From Nocardia huaxiensis (GTDB taxonomy: Bacteria > Actinomycetota > Actinomycetes > Mycobacteriales > Mycobacteriaceae): 64,000 nt of DNA. The position numbers were made by a program, and so were the translations under genes. This document shows, piece by piece, positions 16,987 to 26,985 of this stretch. The notes under the pieces were generated by a model that searched no databases, was not told the origin of the DNA, and saw only the letters and a program-made list of their open reading frames with translations. The stretch is from NCBI RefSeq assembly GCF_013744875.1, contig NZ_CP059399.1, positions 2,790,001 to 2,854,000 on the forward strand, given 5' to 3'. Within the stretch, counting starts at the first letter, position 1. The number at the start of each line of letters is the position of its first letter.

Positions 16987-18210
16987 TCAGTTCGCGCCGA
17001 CGGCGTACAGTTCGGTGCCGCGGCGTTCCAGGATGGTCGGGCCGACCGCCGAGAGGGTGATGGGCTCATTGTGATAGTCGGTGCGGGGCAAAGGGATTCG
17101 CGCCGTCTGCGCGCCGGTGGCGGGATCCAGGGCGGCGAGGCCGTCGGCGACGGGGACCAGCAGCTTGCCCGACATCAGGGTGGGGGTGCCGAGCACGTTC
17201 GGAATGCCCCACAGTGGGTCGAAGGTGGTGGTGTTCAAGGCGACCAGGCTGTCGCCGGTGAAGACGAAGTAGGCCGAACTCAGATGCGAGACGATTGCCT
17301 TGTCCGACATCGGACCCGAAAGCTGATGCGTGGCAATGCGTTTGCCGGTGTGATCGTAGACGGCGAATTGCGGTGCGCTGCTTTGCGTTCCGGGTAGGTA
17401 GAGCACAACCCGGCTGTCCGACACCGCGAGCACCCGCGCCCCGTTCACCGTGCCGCCCGGCTCGGCGAGGATATGCGAGCTGTACTCCTCCGGCGTGGTG
17501 CTGTCCTTGGGCGCCGGATTCAGCACCGTGAGCCGATCCGCCGTCTCGTTGGGGCAGCGTTCCAGCACGGCTAGTCGGCTCGCCCCCGAAACCGCCGACA
17601 CCAGTTCGCATCCCGTGCGCGGCTGGGTGCGCGGATTCACCGGTGCGTCCACATACCCGTATTCGAGGGTGCGCACCAGGTCCGACCGCCACATCTCCAG
17701 CCGATCCTTGCCCAGCGCAAGCACATACGTGCCGTCCGCCGACATGGTGATCGCGTCGTCCATGTAGCTGGACCGCGCCGTCAGCCGTGATCCGCTCTCG
17801 GCATTGAGCAGCGTGGTCTGACTGCATCCGCGGTCATCCCGATAGGTCGCGATGACCGTTCCGAACTGCGACTCCACCCCGCACAGTGGTAGATCCCGCT
17901 GATACTTCCAAACCTGTTCCCCCGTAACCGGATTCCGCCCGGTCACGGTATTGCCGTCCGCGGTCACGGCCACCCCGCCCACCCCGATGGCCCGGAACGC
18001 GGCCGTATCCGCCGCATGCCACAGCTCTTTGTACTGCGCCGGCAGCTTCTCGGGCGTGGGCGGCGGCGTCAGCGTCTGCGTGGCGGTCACCGACTGGGTT
18101 CCGCGCACGCCACTGTGCCACCACACGAACGCTGCCGCGATCGCCACCAGAGCGGCGATCGCGACAGCGGTCAGTACATCGGCGCGCGTCCGCCGCTCAG
18201 GTGCGAGCAC
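16987..18210 (-). CDS. Membrane-anchored beta-propeller (PQQ-like repeat) protein
   Basis: A 407-residue protein with a short cytoplasmic N-terminus, one transmembrane anchor (VLTAVAIAALVAIAAAFVWW, about residues 11-30), a Pro/Thr linker, and an extracytoplasmic domain of repeated beta-blades such as NPVTGEQVWKYQ and LDPATGAQTARIPL, similar to PQQ/BamB repeats. Several Cys pairs suggest disulphides outside the membrane. Such proteins usually serve as scaffolds; no enzymatic residue is visible. Position matches Rv3212, next to the RNA helicase gene. The GTG start lacks a clear ribosome binding site. Confidence 0.85.
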   Translation of the reverse strand: MLAPERRTRADVLTAVAIAALVAIAAAFVWWHSGVRGTQSVTATQTLTPPPTPEKLPAQYKELWHAADTAAFRAIGVGGVAVTADGNTVTGRNPVTGEQVWKYQRDLPLCGVESQFGTVIATYRDDRGCSQTTLLNAESGSRLTARSSYMDDAITMSADGTYVLALGKDRLEMWRSDLVRTLEYGYVDAPVNPRTQPRTGCELVSAVSGASRLAVLERCPNETADRLTVLNPAPKDSTTPEEYSSHILAEPGGTVNGARVLAVSDSRVVLYLPGTQSSAPQFAVYDHTGKRIATHQLSGPMSDKAIVSHLSSAYFVFTGDSLVALNTTTFDPLWGIPNVLGTPTLMSGKLLVPVADGLAALDPATGAQTARIPLPRTDYHNEPITLSAVGPTILERRGTELYAVGAN

Positions 18211-18237
18211 GACAGCGAGACTAACCGATCCGCGCGA

Positions 18238-21200
18238 CTAGGCGGACGCCGCAATAGCGGTGTCCGTGGCCACCGCCCCGGATTCGCCCTCCACCTCGGC
18301 CTTCCGCCGCCGCGGCCGCCGAGCCGCCGGAGCGGCCTCGGCCACGACCTCACCGGCGCCGTTCGCGGCCGATCCGGCATCGGCCGCACCCGCCTTACGA
18401 GTGGCGGTGCGACGCGTCCGGGTCGCCTTCGGAGCGGCCTCGGCCTCCGACGCGGATTCGTCCGCCGGAACGCCATTACCGTTCGACTCGGGCTGGGCCT
18501 CGGCCGCACCCGCGGCCCGGCGTGCGCCCCGTCGCGCCCGAGCGGGAGCGTCGGCGGCAGTCGCCGCTACCTCGGCGGAACCGGCCGCGGCCGAGCCATT
18601 GTCGACCGTCGCGGCGCTCTCGTCGGCGGTCTTCTTACGGGCCCGCGTCGCCTTCTTGACCGGAACCTCCGCGGTGGCCGCTTCGCCCGGTTCGGCGGCG
18701 GCCTCGGTGGCCTTCACCGCGCGACTCGTCCGCTTCTTGGCGGTGGCGTTCGCGGCCTGGTCGGCAACGGTGTCGGTGGCCGGAGCCTCGGCTGCCTTCT
18801 TGCGGGCGCGGGTCGCCTTGACCGGCACCTCGGCGGTAGCGCCCTCGCCGGGCTCGACCGCTTCGGCCGTGGCTTCCGCCGCGGTCTTGGTGCGACGGGT
18901 CCGCTTGGGGGCCGTGCCATTCGACGACTCCGCGGCGGCGATGGAAACCTCGGCGGTGTCGACCGCGGTCGACGCGGCTTCGGCCGAGCCGTTCGCGATG
19001 GCCTTCGTCGTGCGGCGAGTCCGCTTCGGGGCGGTGCCGTCCACGGCTTCGGTACCCGAACCATCGGCGGCTGTGGTGGGCGCGTCGGTGGCCTCGGCTG
19101 CCTTCTTGCGCGTCCGGGTGGCCTTCTTGACCGGCACCTCGGCGGTGGCGGCCTCGCCGGGCTCGACCGCGTCGGCTGCCTTGGTGCGGCGGGTCCGCTT
19201 GGGAGCGGCGCCATTCGACGACTCGGCCGCCTCCGCGGTGACCACGGCCTCGGTCGAGCCTTCGGCTACGACGCCGTCGGCGGCCTTCGTCGTGCGACGA
19301 GTCCGCTTGCGGGGCTCGGGCTTCGCCTCGTCGGCGGTTTCCGTCACGGCGACGGAGGCCGGCGCGACCTCGGTGCTTTCGACTGCCGCGACTTCGACGG
19401 CTTCCTTCGCGGCCTTGGTGCGGCGTGCGCGTGCCGGTGCCTTCGCCGCGACCGGCGCTTCGGCGGCAACGGCCACGTCGGTGCCGGTTACCGCGTCCGC
19501 CACTACACTGCTTGCGGCAGTAGTGGTTTCAGCCGCGGTCGCAGCGCCGACGCCCGGGGCGGTCACGTCAGCGACCGTTTCCGGGGTACCGGAATCGATA
19601 CCGGTCGCCTCGGCGGCCGCGGCCTTGCCGCGACGGGTGCGCGTACGGCTCCGGGAGCCGGTTTCCGGGGTTTCTGCCGAATCCTTAACGGCGGCAGTGC
19701 TTTCCGCTTCCACCTGGCCGGTGGACACCGGGGCTGTCGCGGTATCGGCTACGTCGGCCGCGGGTGCGGCGGCAACGCCGTCGGTCGCTGCCTGCGCGTT
19801 GCCGTTGGTCACGGCCTCGGCGGAACCTCGGCCCCGGCGGCGGTTGCGTTTGCGGCGGCTGCTTCCCTCCGTCGCCGGTGCGGTCTCCGTGCTCTCGACG
19901 CGCGTTTCCGTATCGGATTCGGTTGTCGTGCTGGTGGTTTCGGTGGTCACCGCGGTGGTGTTGTCACCGTTGCCACGGCCGCGACGGCGGCGGCGCTTGC
20001 GGCGGCCGGGCTTGTCGGCGTCGCTGTCGGCGGCCGAATCACCCTGGGGGGAAGTCGATTCCGTGGTGGTCGTGGTCTCGACGTCGGCTGCCTGGCCGCC
20101 ACGCGTGCGGCGGCGGTTGCGCTGGCGGGGGGAGCGGGATTCGCGTTCCACCACGACGGCGTCGGCGTCGCGTTCCGGCCGCTTGGTGCGGACGGTGCCG
20201 GTGACGCCCTCCGGGATGCCGAGTTCGGCGTAGAGGTGCGGGGAGCGCGAGTACGTTTCGACCGGTTCGGGGATGCTCAGATCGAGCGCGGAGTTGATGC
20301 TGGACCAGCGGTTCAGCTCGTCCCAGTCGACCAGGGTGACCGCGACACCGGTCTTGCCCGCGCGGCCGGTGCGGCCGATGCGGTGGACGTAGGTCTTCTC
20401 GTCCTCGGGGCACTGGTAGTTGACGACGTGGGTGACGTCGTCGATGTCGATGCCGCGGGCGGCCACGTCGGTGGCGACCAGCACGTCGATCTTGCCTTCG
20501 CGGAACTTCTTGAGCGCCTTCTCGCGGGCGATCTGGCCGAGGTCGCCGTGCACCGCGCCCACCGCGAAACCGCGGTCGGCGAGATCGTCGGCCACCTTCT
20601 GGGCGGTGCGCTTGGTGCGCGCGAAGATCATTGTGGCGCCGCGGGTTTCGGCCTGCAGGATGCGAGCGACGAGTTCGCTCTTGTCCAGCGCGTGCGCCCG
20701 GTAGACGAACTGAGCGATGCGGTCGTGCACGGCGGAGTCGTGCGGCTCCTCGGCCCGGATGTGGGTGGGCCGGTTCAGGAAGGTGCGGGCCAGGGTGATG
20801 ATCGGGCCGGGCATGGTGGCCGAGAACAGCATGGTCTGCCGCTGCTCGGGAACCATATTGAGAATGCGCTCGATATCGGGCAGGAAGCCCAGGTCGAGCA
20901 TTTCGTCGGCCTCGTCGAGCACCAGCACCTGCACTTTGCCCAGGATCAGATGACCCTGTTCCGCGAGGTCCAGTAGTCGCCCCGGGGTGCCCACGACCAC
21001 GTCGACGCCGGCCTTCAACGCGGCGATCTGGGTCTCGTAGGGCCGTCCGCCGTAGATGGCGTGCACGCGCAGCGGAGTGCCCTGCGCGTTCTTCAGGAAC
21101 TTGCTCGCGTTCTCCAGGTCCTCGGTGACCTGCACGCACAGTTCGCGCGTCGGCACGATGATGAGCGCGCGCGGGGTCCCGTCGAGGGGGATGGTGCCGG

Positions 21201-21450
21201 ACCCGGCGGACGCCACCCGGTGCAGCAGCGGCACGCCGAACCCGAAGGTCTTGCCCATGCCGGTGCGGGCCTGGCCGATGAGATCCTCACCGGCCAGCGC
21301 GAGCGGCAGGGTGAGTTCCTGAATGGCGAAGGTGCGTTCGATGCCGATGGCGTTCAGTGCGCGGACGATTTCCTCGCGCACGCCCAATTCGGCGAATGTC
21401 GGAGCGGTGTGGGTGTCGTCGAGTTCTGCGGTCAGCAGCGTGTCGGCCAC
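18238..21450 (-). CDS. rhlE: DEAD-box RNA helicase RhlE-like with giant Ala/Thr/Lys/Arg-rich tail
   Basis: Residues 1-400 form a complete DEAD-box core: Q motif (FAIQELTLPLAL), Walker A ARTGMGKT near residue 62, LDEADEMLDLGF, FSATMP, ATDVAARGIDIDD and HRIGRTGRAG near residue 358. It unwinds RNA, probably in ribosome assembly or RNA decay. The roughly 650 residues after that are low-complexity, with recurrent KRTRRT and KKATRARKKA blocks resembling histone H1 tails; M. tuberculosis Rv3211 totals about 527 residues. The start is uncertain: GTG at 21450 has AGGA seven bases upstream, while a CTG at 21483 also has a good AAAGG. The frame is open far upstream, but without family similarity. Confidence 0.93.
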   Translation of the reverse strand: MADTLLTAELDDTHTAPTFAELGVREEIVRALNAIGIERTFAIQELTLPLALAGEDLIGQARTGMGKTFGFGVPLLHRVASAGSGTIPLDGTPRALIIVPTRELCVQVTEDLENASKFLKNAQGTPLRVHAIYGGRPYETQIAALKAGVDVVVGTPGRLLDLAEQGHLILGKVQVLVLDEADEMLDLGFLPDIERILNMVPEQRQTMLFSATMPGPIITLARTFLNRPTHIRAEEPHDSAVHDRIAQFVYRAHALDKSELVARILQAETRGATMIFARTKRTAQKVADDLADRGFAVGAVHGDLGQIAREKALKKFREGKIDVLVATDVAARGIDIDDVTHVVNYQCPEDEKTYVHRIGRTGRAGKTGVAVTLVDWDELNRWSSINSALDLSIPEPVETYSRSPHLYAELGIPEGVTGTVRTKRPERDADAVVVERESRSPRQRNRRRTRGGQAADVETTTTTESTSPQGDSAADSDADKPGRRKRRRRRGRGNGDNTTAVTTETTSTTTESDTETRVESTETAPATEGSSRRKRNRRRGRGSAEAVTNGNAQAATDGVAAAPAADVADTATAPVSTGQVEAESTAAVKDSAETPETGSRSRTRTRRGKAAAAEATGIDSGTPETVADVTAPGVGAATAAETTTAASSVVADAVTGTDVAVAAEAPVAAKAPARARRTKAAKEAVEVAAVESTEVAPASVAVTETADEAKPEPRKRTRRTTKAADGVVAEGSTEAVVTAEAAESSNGAAPKRTRRTKAADAVEPGEAATAEVPVKKATRTRKKAAEATDAPTTAADGSGTEAVDGTAPKRTRRTTKAIANGSAEAASTAVDTAEVSIAAAESSNGTAPKRTRRTKTAAEATAEAVEPGEGATAEVPVKATRARKKAAEAPATDTVADQAANATAKKRTSRAVKATEAAAEPGEAATAEVPVKKATRARKKTADESAATVDNGSAAAGSAEVAATAADAPARARRGARRAAGAAEAQPESNGNGVPADESASEAEAAPKATRTRRTATRKAGAADAGSAANGAGEVVAEAAPAARRPRRRKAEVEGESGAVATDTAIAASA
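18627..19165 (-). repeat. Internal repeat modules in the RhlE tail
   Basis: A module of about 22 residues, EPGE(A/G)ATAEVPVK followed by ATR(A/T)RKKA, is encoded three times at about 19098-19165, 18791-18855 and 18627-18693. It alternates with APKRTRRTK-type basic blocks about 40-70 residues apart. Alternating acidic/alanine and basic segments suggest an RNA- or DNA-binding disordered tail that expands by duplication. Confidence 0.8.
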
Positions 21451-21981
21451 ACCCGGTTCCTGCTCAACAGTGATCTTGCTCAGGTTCTTGCCTTTCCTCG
21501 TTATCGCGTCTCGCGCGCACGAGGCGTGGGGCGGACCCGGTCGGTCCGCGACGACCACTTGATCCGTTCTCGCCGCTGCGGGATGCCGTCCGGTTCTCTG
21601 CCGGATTTCTTGGCATCTACCTGGCGCGGCGCATTTGCTGCGGATCGGAGTGCGCGCACATTTTCCATGGACTGCGGGCATCGGAGCCCGGGCTCGCGGT
21701 CGTACCGGCAAACTCGTTCGGGCGAAAATTTCCGCTGTCCGCGGTGATTGTAGCGTGATACGGTCTTCGCCCCGATTTCCGGCACCGCCATCGGTGAGCG
21801 TTATTGCGCTGGTGGACGGGATCGCCGGGATTCGCACGGGTTGCGTGCGCTCCTTCGCATCGGCGTTAATGATTGTGCCGCAGCGCAACTCGATCACGAC
21901 GAGGTCGCGCCGCCGGGCCCGTACAGTTGGATTGCTCACATAGGTGTTACACCGTGTATCGGCATGTGCGAAATTGTGCGA
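21451..21981. other. Gene-free region between divergent rhlE and hydrolase genes
   Basis: About 530 bases without a convincing gene. It is somewhat less GC-rich than its surroundings. A TACAAT sequence read leftward (complement of 21748-21753) could be a -10 element for rhlE, which would give a leader of about 290 bases. Long leaders are common for DEAD-box helicase mRNAs that control their own stability. A rightward frame of about 100 codons at 21635 is Arg/Ser-rich and unconvincing. Confidence 0.5.
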
Positions 21982-23016
21982 GTGAGCTTGGCAGAGACCG
22001 TGACGACCGCGGCCCGCAACGCGTGGGCCCTGACCTTCGGCGATGGCATCGGGGCCCCCGAACCGACGCCCTCGACCGTGCTGTCGGACGCGCCGCATCA
22101 GGAATTGCGCCGCTACGACGGCGCATCCGCCGACGATCCGGCCGTGCTGCTGGTGCCGCCGCTGGCCGCCCCGGCCTTCTGCTTCGACCTGAGCCCCGAG
22201 CAGAGCATGGCCCGCTTCCTGCTCGACTCCGGTCGCGCGCCCTACCTGGTCGACTACGGCGACATCACCTTCGACGACCGCGCCATGGGTTTCGAAACCT
22301 GGATCGACGACATCCTGCCCGAGGCCATCCGCCGGACCTCCGCCGATCGCGGCGGCCGCGCGGTGGATCTGGTGGGCTGGTCCATCGGCGGCGTGCTGGC
22401 GCTGCTGACCGCGGCAGCCGATCCGACGCTGCCGATCCGCTCGGTCACCGCGGTCGGCGCGCCGCTCAGCTACGACCACATGGTCGGCGTGAAAGAGCTG
22501 CGCACGCTGATGAAGATCGACGGCGGCCGCACCGCCACCGCCGCCATCCGCGCCATGGGCGGCGTGTCGGCGAAGATCACCCGATTCGCCTACCGCGCCA
22601 CCGCGTGGGATCGGGAACTCAAGCGGCCCTTCTTCATTGCCACCAATATCGCCGACACCGACACGCTCGCACGCATGCAGGTGACCGACCGCTTCCAGAA
22701 TTCCCTGCCCGGTTACCCCGGCCGGTTCTACAACCAGCTGTGGGGCCGGTTCATGCTCAACAACGACATCGGCAAGGGCGTTGTGCACCTCGGCGATCGC
22801 CGCATCGCCCTCGCCGACGTGAATGTCCCGGTCCTGCTGGTCGGCGGCCCGAACGACGCGATCACCGCCGCCGCGGCCGTGAAACACGGCCTGAAGACGC
22901 TGACCGGTTCCCCGGACGTGCGGTACGAGACCGCACCCGGTTCGCACCTCGGCATCCTGCTGGCCGCCGACACCACCTGGACCTACCTGGACAAGTTCCT
23001 CAGCGACCAAGCCTGA
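21982..23016 (+). CDS. Alpha/beta-hydrolase fold protein, PHA-synthase-like
   Basis: A 344-residue alpha/beta hydrolase. The nucleophile elbow is GWSIGG (Ser), the likely acid is the Asp in GGPNDAITA and the likely base is the His in APGSHLGIL, so the triad is complete. Overall layout (LLVPPLAAPAFCFDLSPEQS, SMARFLLDSGRAPYLVDYG) resembles class III polyhydroxyalkanoate synthases/depolymerases, but with Ser rather than Cys as nucleophile, so it is more likely an esterase or lipase. GTG at 21982 is chosen; ATG at 21964 is possible. It is divergent from rhlE. Confidence 0.85.
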   Translation: MSLAETVTTAARNAWALTFGDGIGAPEPTPSTVLSDAPHQELRRYDGASADDPAVLLVPPLAAPAFCFDLSPEQSMARFLLDSGRAPYLVDYGDITFDDRAMGFETWIDDILPEAIRRTSADRGGRAVDLVGWSIGGVLALLTAAADPTLPIRSVTAVGAPLSYDHMVGVKELRTLMKIDGGRTATAAIRAMGGVSAKITRFAYRATAWDRELKRPFFIATNIADTDTLARMQVTDRFQNSLPGYPGRFYNQLWGRFMLNNDIGKGVVHLGDRRIALADVNVPVLLVGGPNDAITAAAAVKHGLKTLTGSPDVRYETAPGSHLGILLAADTTWTYLDKFLSDQA

Positions 23017-23022
23017 GCGGGG

Positions 23023-23431
23023 TCACACGTTCGGGTACGGCCGCAGGGCCGGCCACGACTGCGGATTCAACTGTCCCAGTGTGTATTTCGTGAGCATGAC
23101 GTCCACGATCTGCCGGGCGATGAGCTGATACACGGCCTCGGTCGGATGCGCCAGATCGCTGGTCGTCATGGCCCGCCGCAGGCCCGGGTCGGGCATGTTC
23201 TCGGCCATGCCGAGGTAGCGGACCGGGCCGTGCTTCTGCGGCAGTTTCTGCAGTTCGAATTCCTTCGCGTGGTCGAAGACGTGCTGCATGAAATCGGCCA
23301 TGGCCAGCCCAGCTCGGACGTCCGGTCGGAGGCGGCGATGGCTCCGCCCTCGGCGAAGTCGGCGCTTTCTTGCCGTCGCTGTAGCGGCCGATCTCGTTGG
23401 TGCGCATCATGCCGCCCGCGCGGGCGAACAT
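23023..23431 (-). pseudogene. Frameshifted remnant of an unidentified protein
   Basis: Protein-like sequence runs through three frames: GGMMRTNEIGRYSDGKK, then ADFAEGGAIAASDRTSELG, then MADFMQHVFDHAKEFELQK to a stop at 23023. Joining them needs two frame changes, near 23363 and 23303. The last part (92 codons) includes DLAHPTEAVYQLIA, which recalls the Asp-x-x-His block of SGNH hydrolases, but no family is certain. No upstream domain is present, so this looks like a decayed or truncated gene between the hydrolase and the ferritin-like gene. Two base errors in the sequence would be another explanation. Confidence 0.5.
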
Positions 23432-23552
23432 GCCGGTGGGCGCTTCGCGTTATGAAGTGCCGCAAGCGCTTACGAACACATCGAGGGTACGCCGCCGGTG
23501 TGCCCGCCGATGGGTGAATGGTCCCTCTCGGCACGGGCTAGGGTGGAGTCTC

Positions 23553-24257
23553 ATGGGAGCAAATTCGTCTACTGCGCTTGGCTTGGGAGAGGGGTCGGCA
23601 GACGGTCGCATTGCCGCCGCCCACCCCGGAGTGACCGACCTGTTCGCCGTGCTCGCCTACGGTGAGATCTCCGCTTTCTACCGTCTGGCCGAGGAGGCCA
23701 AACTCTCGCCGACGCTGCGCGGCAAGGTCGCGGTCGCCAAGATGGCGGCCAACGAGATGGAACATTTCAAGACCCTCGAACTGGCGCTGGCCGATCGCGG
23801 CGGCGTGGACGTCTTCGACGCCATGGCCCCGTTCGTGCGCGCCCTGGACGCGTATCACGACTCCACCGACCCCTCCACCTGGCTGGAATCGATGGTGAAG
23901 TTCTATGTCGGCGACGGCATCGCCGCGGACTTCTACACCGAGATCGCCGGCGCCCTGGCTCCCGAGGTCGCCGATGTGGTGCGCGATGTGCTGGCCGAGA
24001 CCAGCCACTCCGAATTCGTCATCGAGGAGGTGCGTACGGCCGTCGCGCAGAACCGCTCCGAGCGCGACCGGCTCACCCTGTGGGGACGCCGCCTGCTCGG
24101 CGAGGCCATCACGCAGGCGCAGTATGTGATGGCGCAGCGTGACGATCTGACCGAACTGGTGCTCACCGCGACCGGTGATCTCAATGGCATCGCGACGCTG
24201 TTCGAGCACATGCAGGCCAGCCATGCCGAGCGCATGCGGGTGCTGGGGCTGGGCTGA
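23553..24257 (+). CDS. Ferritin-like fold protein (Rv3210c-like)
   Basis: This 234-residue, almost wholly helical protein has Glu and His residues spaced as in ferritin-like di-iron carriers: YGEISAFYR, ANEMEHFKTLE and ETSHSEFVIEE. The closest-looking relatives are MiaE-type tRNA hydroxylases, but the role is not established. GGTGGAG precedes the ATG at 23553. Position next to TB9.4 matches Rv3210c. It probably uses its own promoter, since the DNA upstream is the remnant on the opposite strand. Confidence 0.85.
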   Translation: MGANSSTALGLGEGSADGRIAAAHPGVTDLFAVLAYGEISAFYRLAEEAKLSPTLRGKVAVAKMAANEMEHFKTLELALADRGGVDVFDAMAPFVRALDAYHDSTDPSTWLESMVKFYVGDGIAADFYTEIAGALAPEVADVVRDVLAETSHSEFVIEEVRTAVAQNRSERDRLTLWGRRLLGEAITQAQYVMAQRDDLTELVLTATGDLNGIATLFEHMQASHAERMRVLGLG

Positions 24258-24354
24258 TTGTTCGCTGACAGCGCAGGCTACTGCCCGCCGCAAGATCGGC
24301 CCGCTGCGCTAGCGTTGGCACGACAGCACAGGACTCTAGGTTCGGAGGTTGGCC

Positions 24355-24582
24355 GTGGAGGTCAAGATCGGCATTTCGGATAGCCCGCGTGAGCTCGTCA
24401 TCAACAGCTCGCAGACCCCTGCCGAGGTCGAGGCTCTCGTGACCGGCGCGCTGCAGGGCGATGGCGGCGTCGTGGCGCTGACCGACGAGAAGGGCCGTAA
24501 GTTCCTCATCCAGGCCAGCAAGGTCGCCTACGTGGAGATCGGCACCCCGTCCTCGGGCCGCGTGGGTTTCGCCGCGGTCTAG
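24355..24582 (+). CDS. TB9.4-like DUF3107 protein
   Basis: This 75-residue protein is conserved in mycolic-acid actinobacteria (Rv3208A/TB9.4). It begins VEVKIGISDSPRELV and contains the conserved ALTDEKGRKFLIQ and YVEIG segments. The GTG at 24355 is the start because GGAGG lies six bases before it; a TTG two codons earlier would overlap the Shine-Dalgarno. It lacks the C-terminal extension of the M. tuberculosis protein. Function is unknown. A strong terminator follows. Confidence 0.93.
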   Translation: MEVKIGISDSPRELVINSSQTPAEVEALVTGALQGDGGVVALTDEKGRKFLIQASKVAYVEIGTPSSGRVGFAAV

Positions 24583-24655
24583 CCCGGCGCTCGGGAACTC
24601 TCAGGGGCTCCGCCCCGGGGAATTCCGTCGGGGCCGGTAAGCCACCCCAAAACCG

Positions 24656-24696
24656 ACAATTGCCCCGCCGAATCATTCGGCGGGGCAATTGTTTTA
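24656..24696. terminator. Bidirectional intrinsic terminator
   Basis: An 18-base perfect stem (ACAATTGCCCCGCCGAAT at 24656-24673 and its complement at 24675-24692) is followed by TTTT on the rightward side and flanked by AAAA on the other. It separates the convergent TB9.4 and TetR genes. Confidence 0.92.
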
Positions 24697-24716
24697 TGTA
24701 GTTCGGGGACCGCGCG

Positions 24717-25559
<843 letters not shown>

Positions 25560-25700
25560 TTATGCGAGGCGGGTCACAGAAGTGGAACACATGTGCCGAT
25601 TTGTGAGATGTGCCGCTTTTCTTACCGGATGCCTCGAACGAGTACGGGTTCGCCCCCCGCCCCTGAGTGTCACGGCGCCCTCTGTGAGACTCTGGTGATC

Positions 25701-26867
25701 GTGACCGACCATGGGGGCAGATACACCGGTGGCCGTGATTCACGCCGTCCGGTCGGAACCGGGGCGTCGCGGACGGCCGGTTCCAGGCGGCGCGGAAGAC
25801 CCACGGGGCCGGTCTACGATCCGCTCGGCCTCTACTCCGAGCAGAACCCTCCGCCCACCGGCCCCGCCGCTCCGCCCGGCACTCTCGATCGGCTGCCGGA
25901 ACCGGCTCAGCTGCCGGAACCGCATCAACCGCTGCGGGCGCGCTGGGATCCCACCGCACCGCCCGAAGGCGGGCCCGCCCGGCCGCGGCCGGAACGGGAG
26001 ACCAAGAAGCAGAGCGCGCTGGGCCGTTTCGTCTCCGCCTACGGCTGGCGGGCGTACGCGCTGCCGGTGCTGCTGGTGGTGACCGTGCTGGTGGTCGTGG
26101 ACGCCGTGCGCGGGGACGGTGGAAGTGTCACGGGGGTGCCGACTTTCGGCCGGCTGAGTGAGCGCGGGGACACCTCCGGCGTCTACGGCGCACCCCCCAA
26201 GGGCGACGGGAAGTTCGCCGCCGACCTGCCCACGGGCGCGGTTCCGGGTGGCGGTCCCTTCACCGAATCCGGCAAGGGGACTTGGCATGTGGTGCCGGGA
26301 ACCACCGGCCAGGTCGGCACCGGCTCGGAACACGTCTTCACCTATACCGTCGAAATCGAGGACGGTGTCGACACTTCCGGGTACGGCGGTGACGACGCGG
26401 TCGCCAAGATGGTGGATGCGACGCTGTCCAATCCCAAGAGCTGGACTCATGATTCGCGTTTCGGATTCAGGCGCCTGGATGCCGGTGACCCGGATTTCCG
26501 GATTTCGCTGACCTCGCGGCAGAGCACGCGCAGCGCGTGCGGATTCGAGATTCCCATCGACTCCTCCTGCTACAACTCCGATTTGGACCGCGTGGTGATG
26601 TCGGAGGTGCGCTGGGTGCGCGGCGCGCTGGCCTTCGAGGGCGATATCGGCTCGTATCGGCAGTATCAGGTGAATCACGAGGTCGGTCATGCGATCGGCT
26701 ATCACCAGCATCAGCCGTGTGATTCCGACGGCGGGCTGGCGCCGATCATGATGCAGCAGACCTTCGGCACCAAGAACAACGACATCGCCAAGCTGGATCC
26801 GGACGGCGTGGTGCCTTCGGACGGGAAGACCTGCACCTACAACGCGTGGCCGTATCCGCGCGGCTAG
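25701..26867 (+). CDS. Membrane-anchored DUF3152 metalloprotease-like protein (Rv3207c-like)
   Basis: A 388-residue protein. It has a Pro/Arg-rich cytoplasmic part, one transmembrane helix (YALPVLLVVTVLVVVDAV, about residues 117-134), and an external DUF3152 domain ending in a zincin motif, NHEVGHAIGYHQH with HExxH at about residue 326. A third His follows at metzincin-like spacing. Four cysteines around it suggest disulphides. GTG at 25701 (VTDHGG) or 25695 is the start; the frame upstream is Cys-rich and not conserved. Substrate unknown. It is divergent from the TetR gene and 118 bases ahead of moeZ. Confidence 0.88.
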   Translation: MTDHGGRYTGGRDSRRPVGTGASRTAGSRRRGRPTGPVYDPLGLYSEQNPPPTGPAAPPGTLDRLPEPAQLPEPHQPLRARWDPTAPPEGGPARPRPERETKKQSALGRFVSAYGWRAYALPVLLVVTVLVVVDAVRGDGGSVTGVPTFGRLSERGDTSGVYGAPPKGDGKFAADLPTGAVPGGGPFTESGKGTWHVVPGTTGQVGTGSEHVFTYTVEIEDGVDTSGYGGDDAVAKMVDATLSNPKSWTHDSRFGFRRLDAGDPDFRISLTSRQSTRSACGFEIPIDSSCYNSDLDRVVMSEVRWVRGALAFEGDIGSYRQYQVNHEVGHAIGYHQHQPCDSDGGLAPIMMQQTFGTKNNDIAKLDPDGVVPSDGKTCTYNAWPYPRG

Positions 26868-26985
26868 CCCTGACGATTCCCCGGTGGCGGCTGCCACCTA
26901 CGCTTGGGAAGAACGCTCCGAGTCGTGGTGTTGCACGTATGCGCCGCGAGTTTTCGGCGAATTCGATTCTGAGGAGTCCGCACAC

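Noticed and set aside
18016..20976. Rightward open frame of about 990 codons opposite rhlE
   Set aside because: Gly/Arg/Leu-rich shadow of the RhlE tail and core; no start signal and no domain.
21451..23010. N-terminal extension of rhlE up to 1590 codons in total
   Set aside because: The added frame overlaps the hydrolase gene on the other strand, has no family similarity, and the helicase domain begins near 21450.
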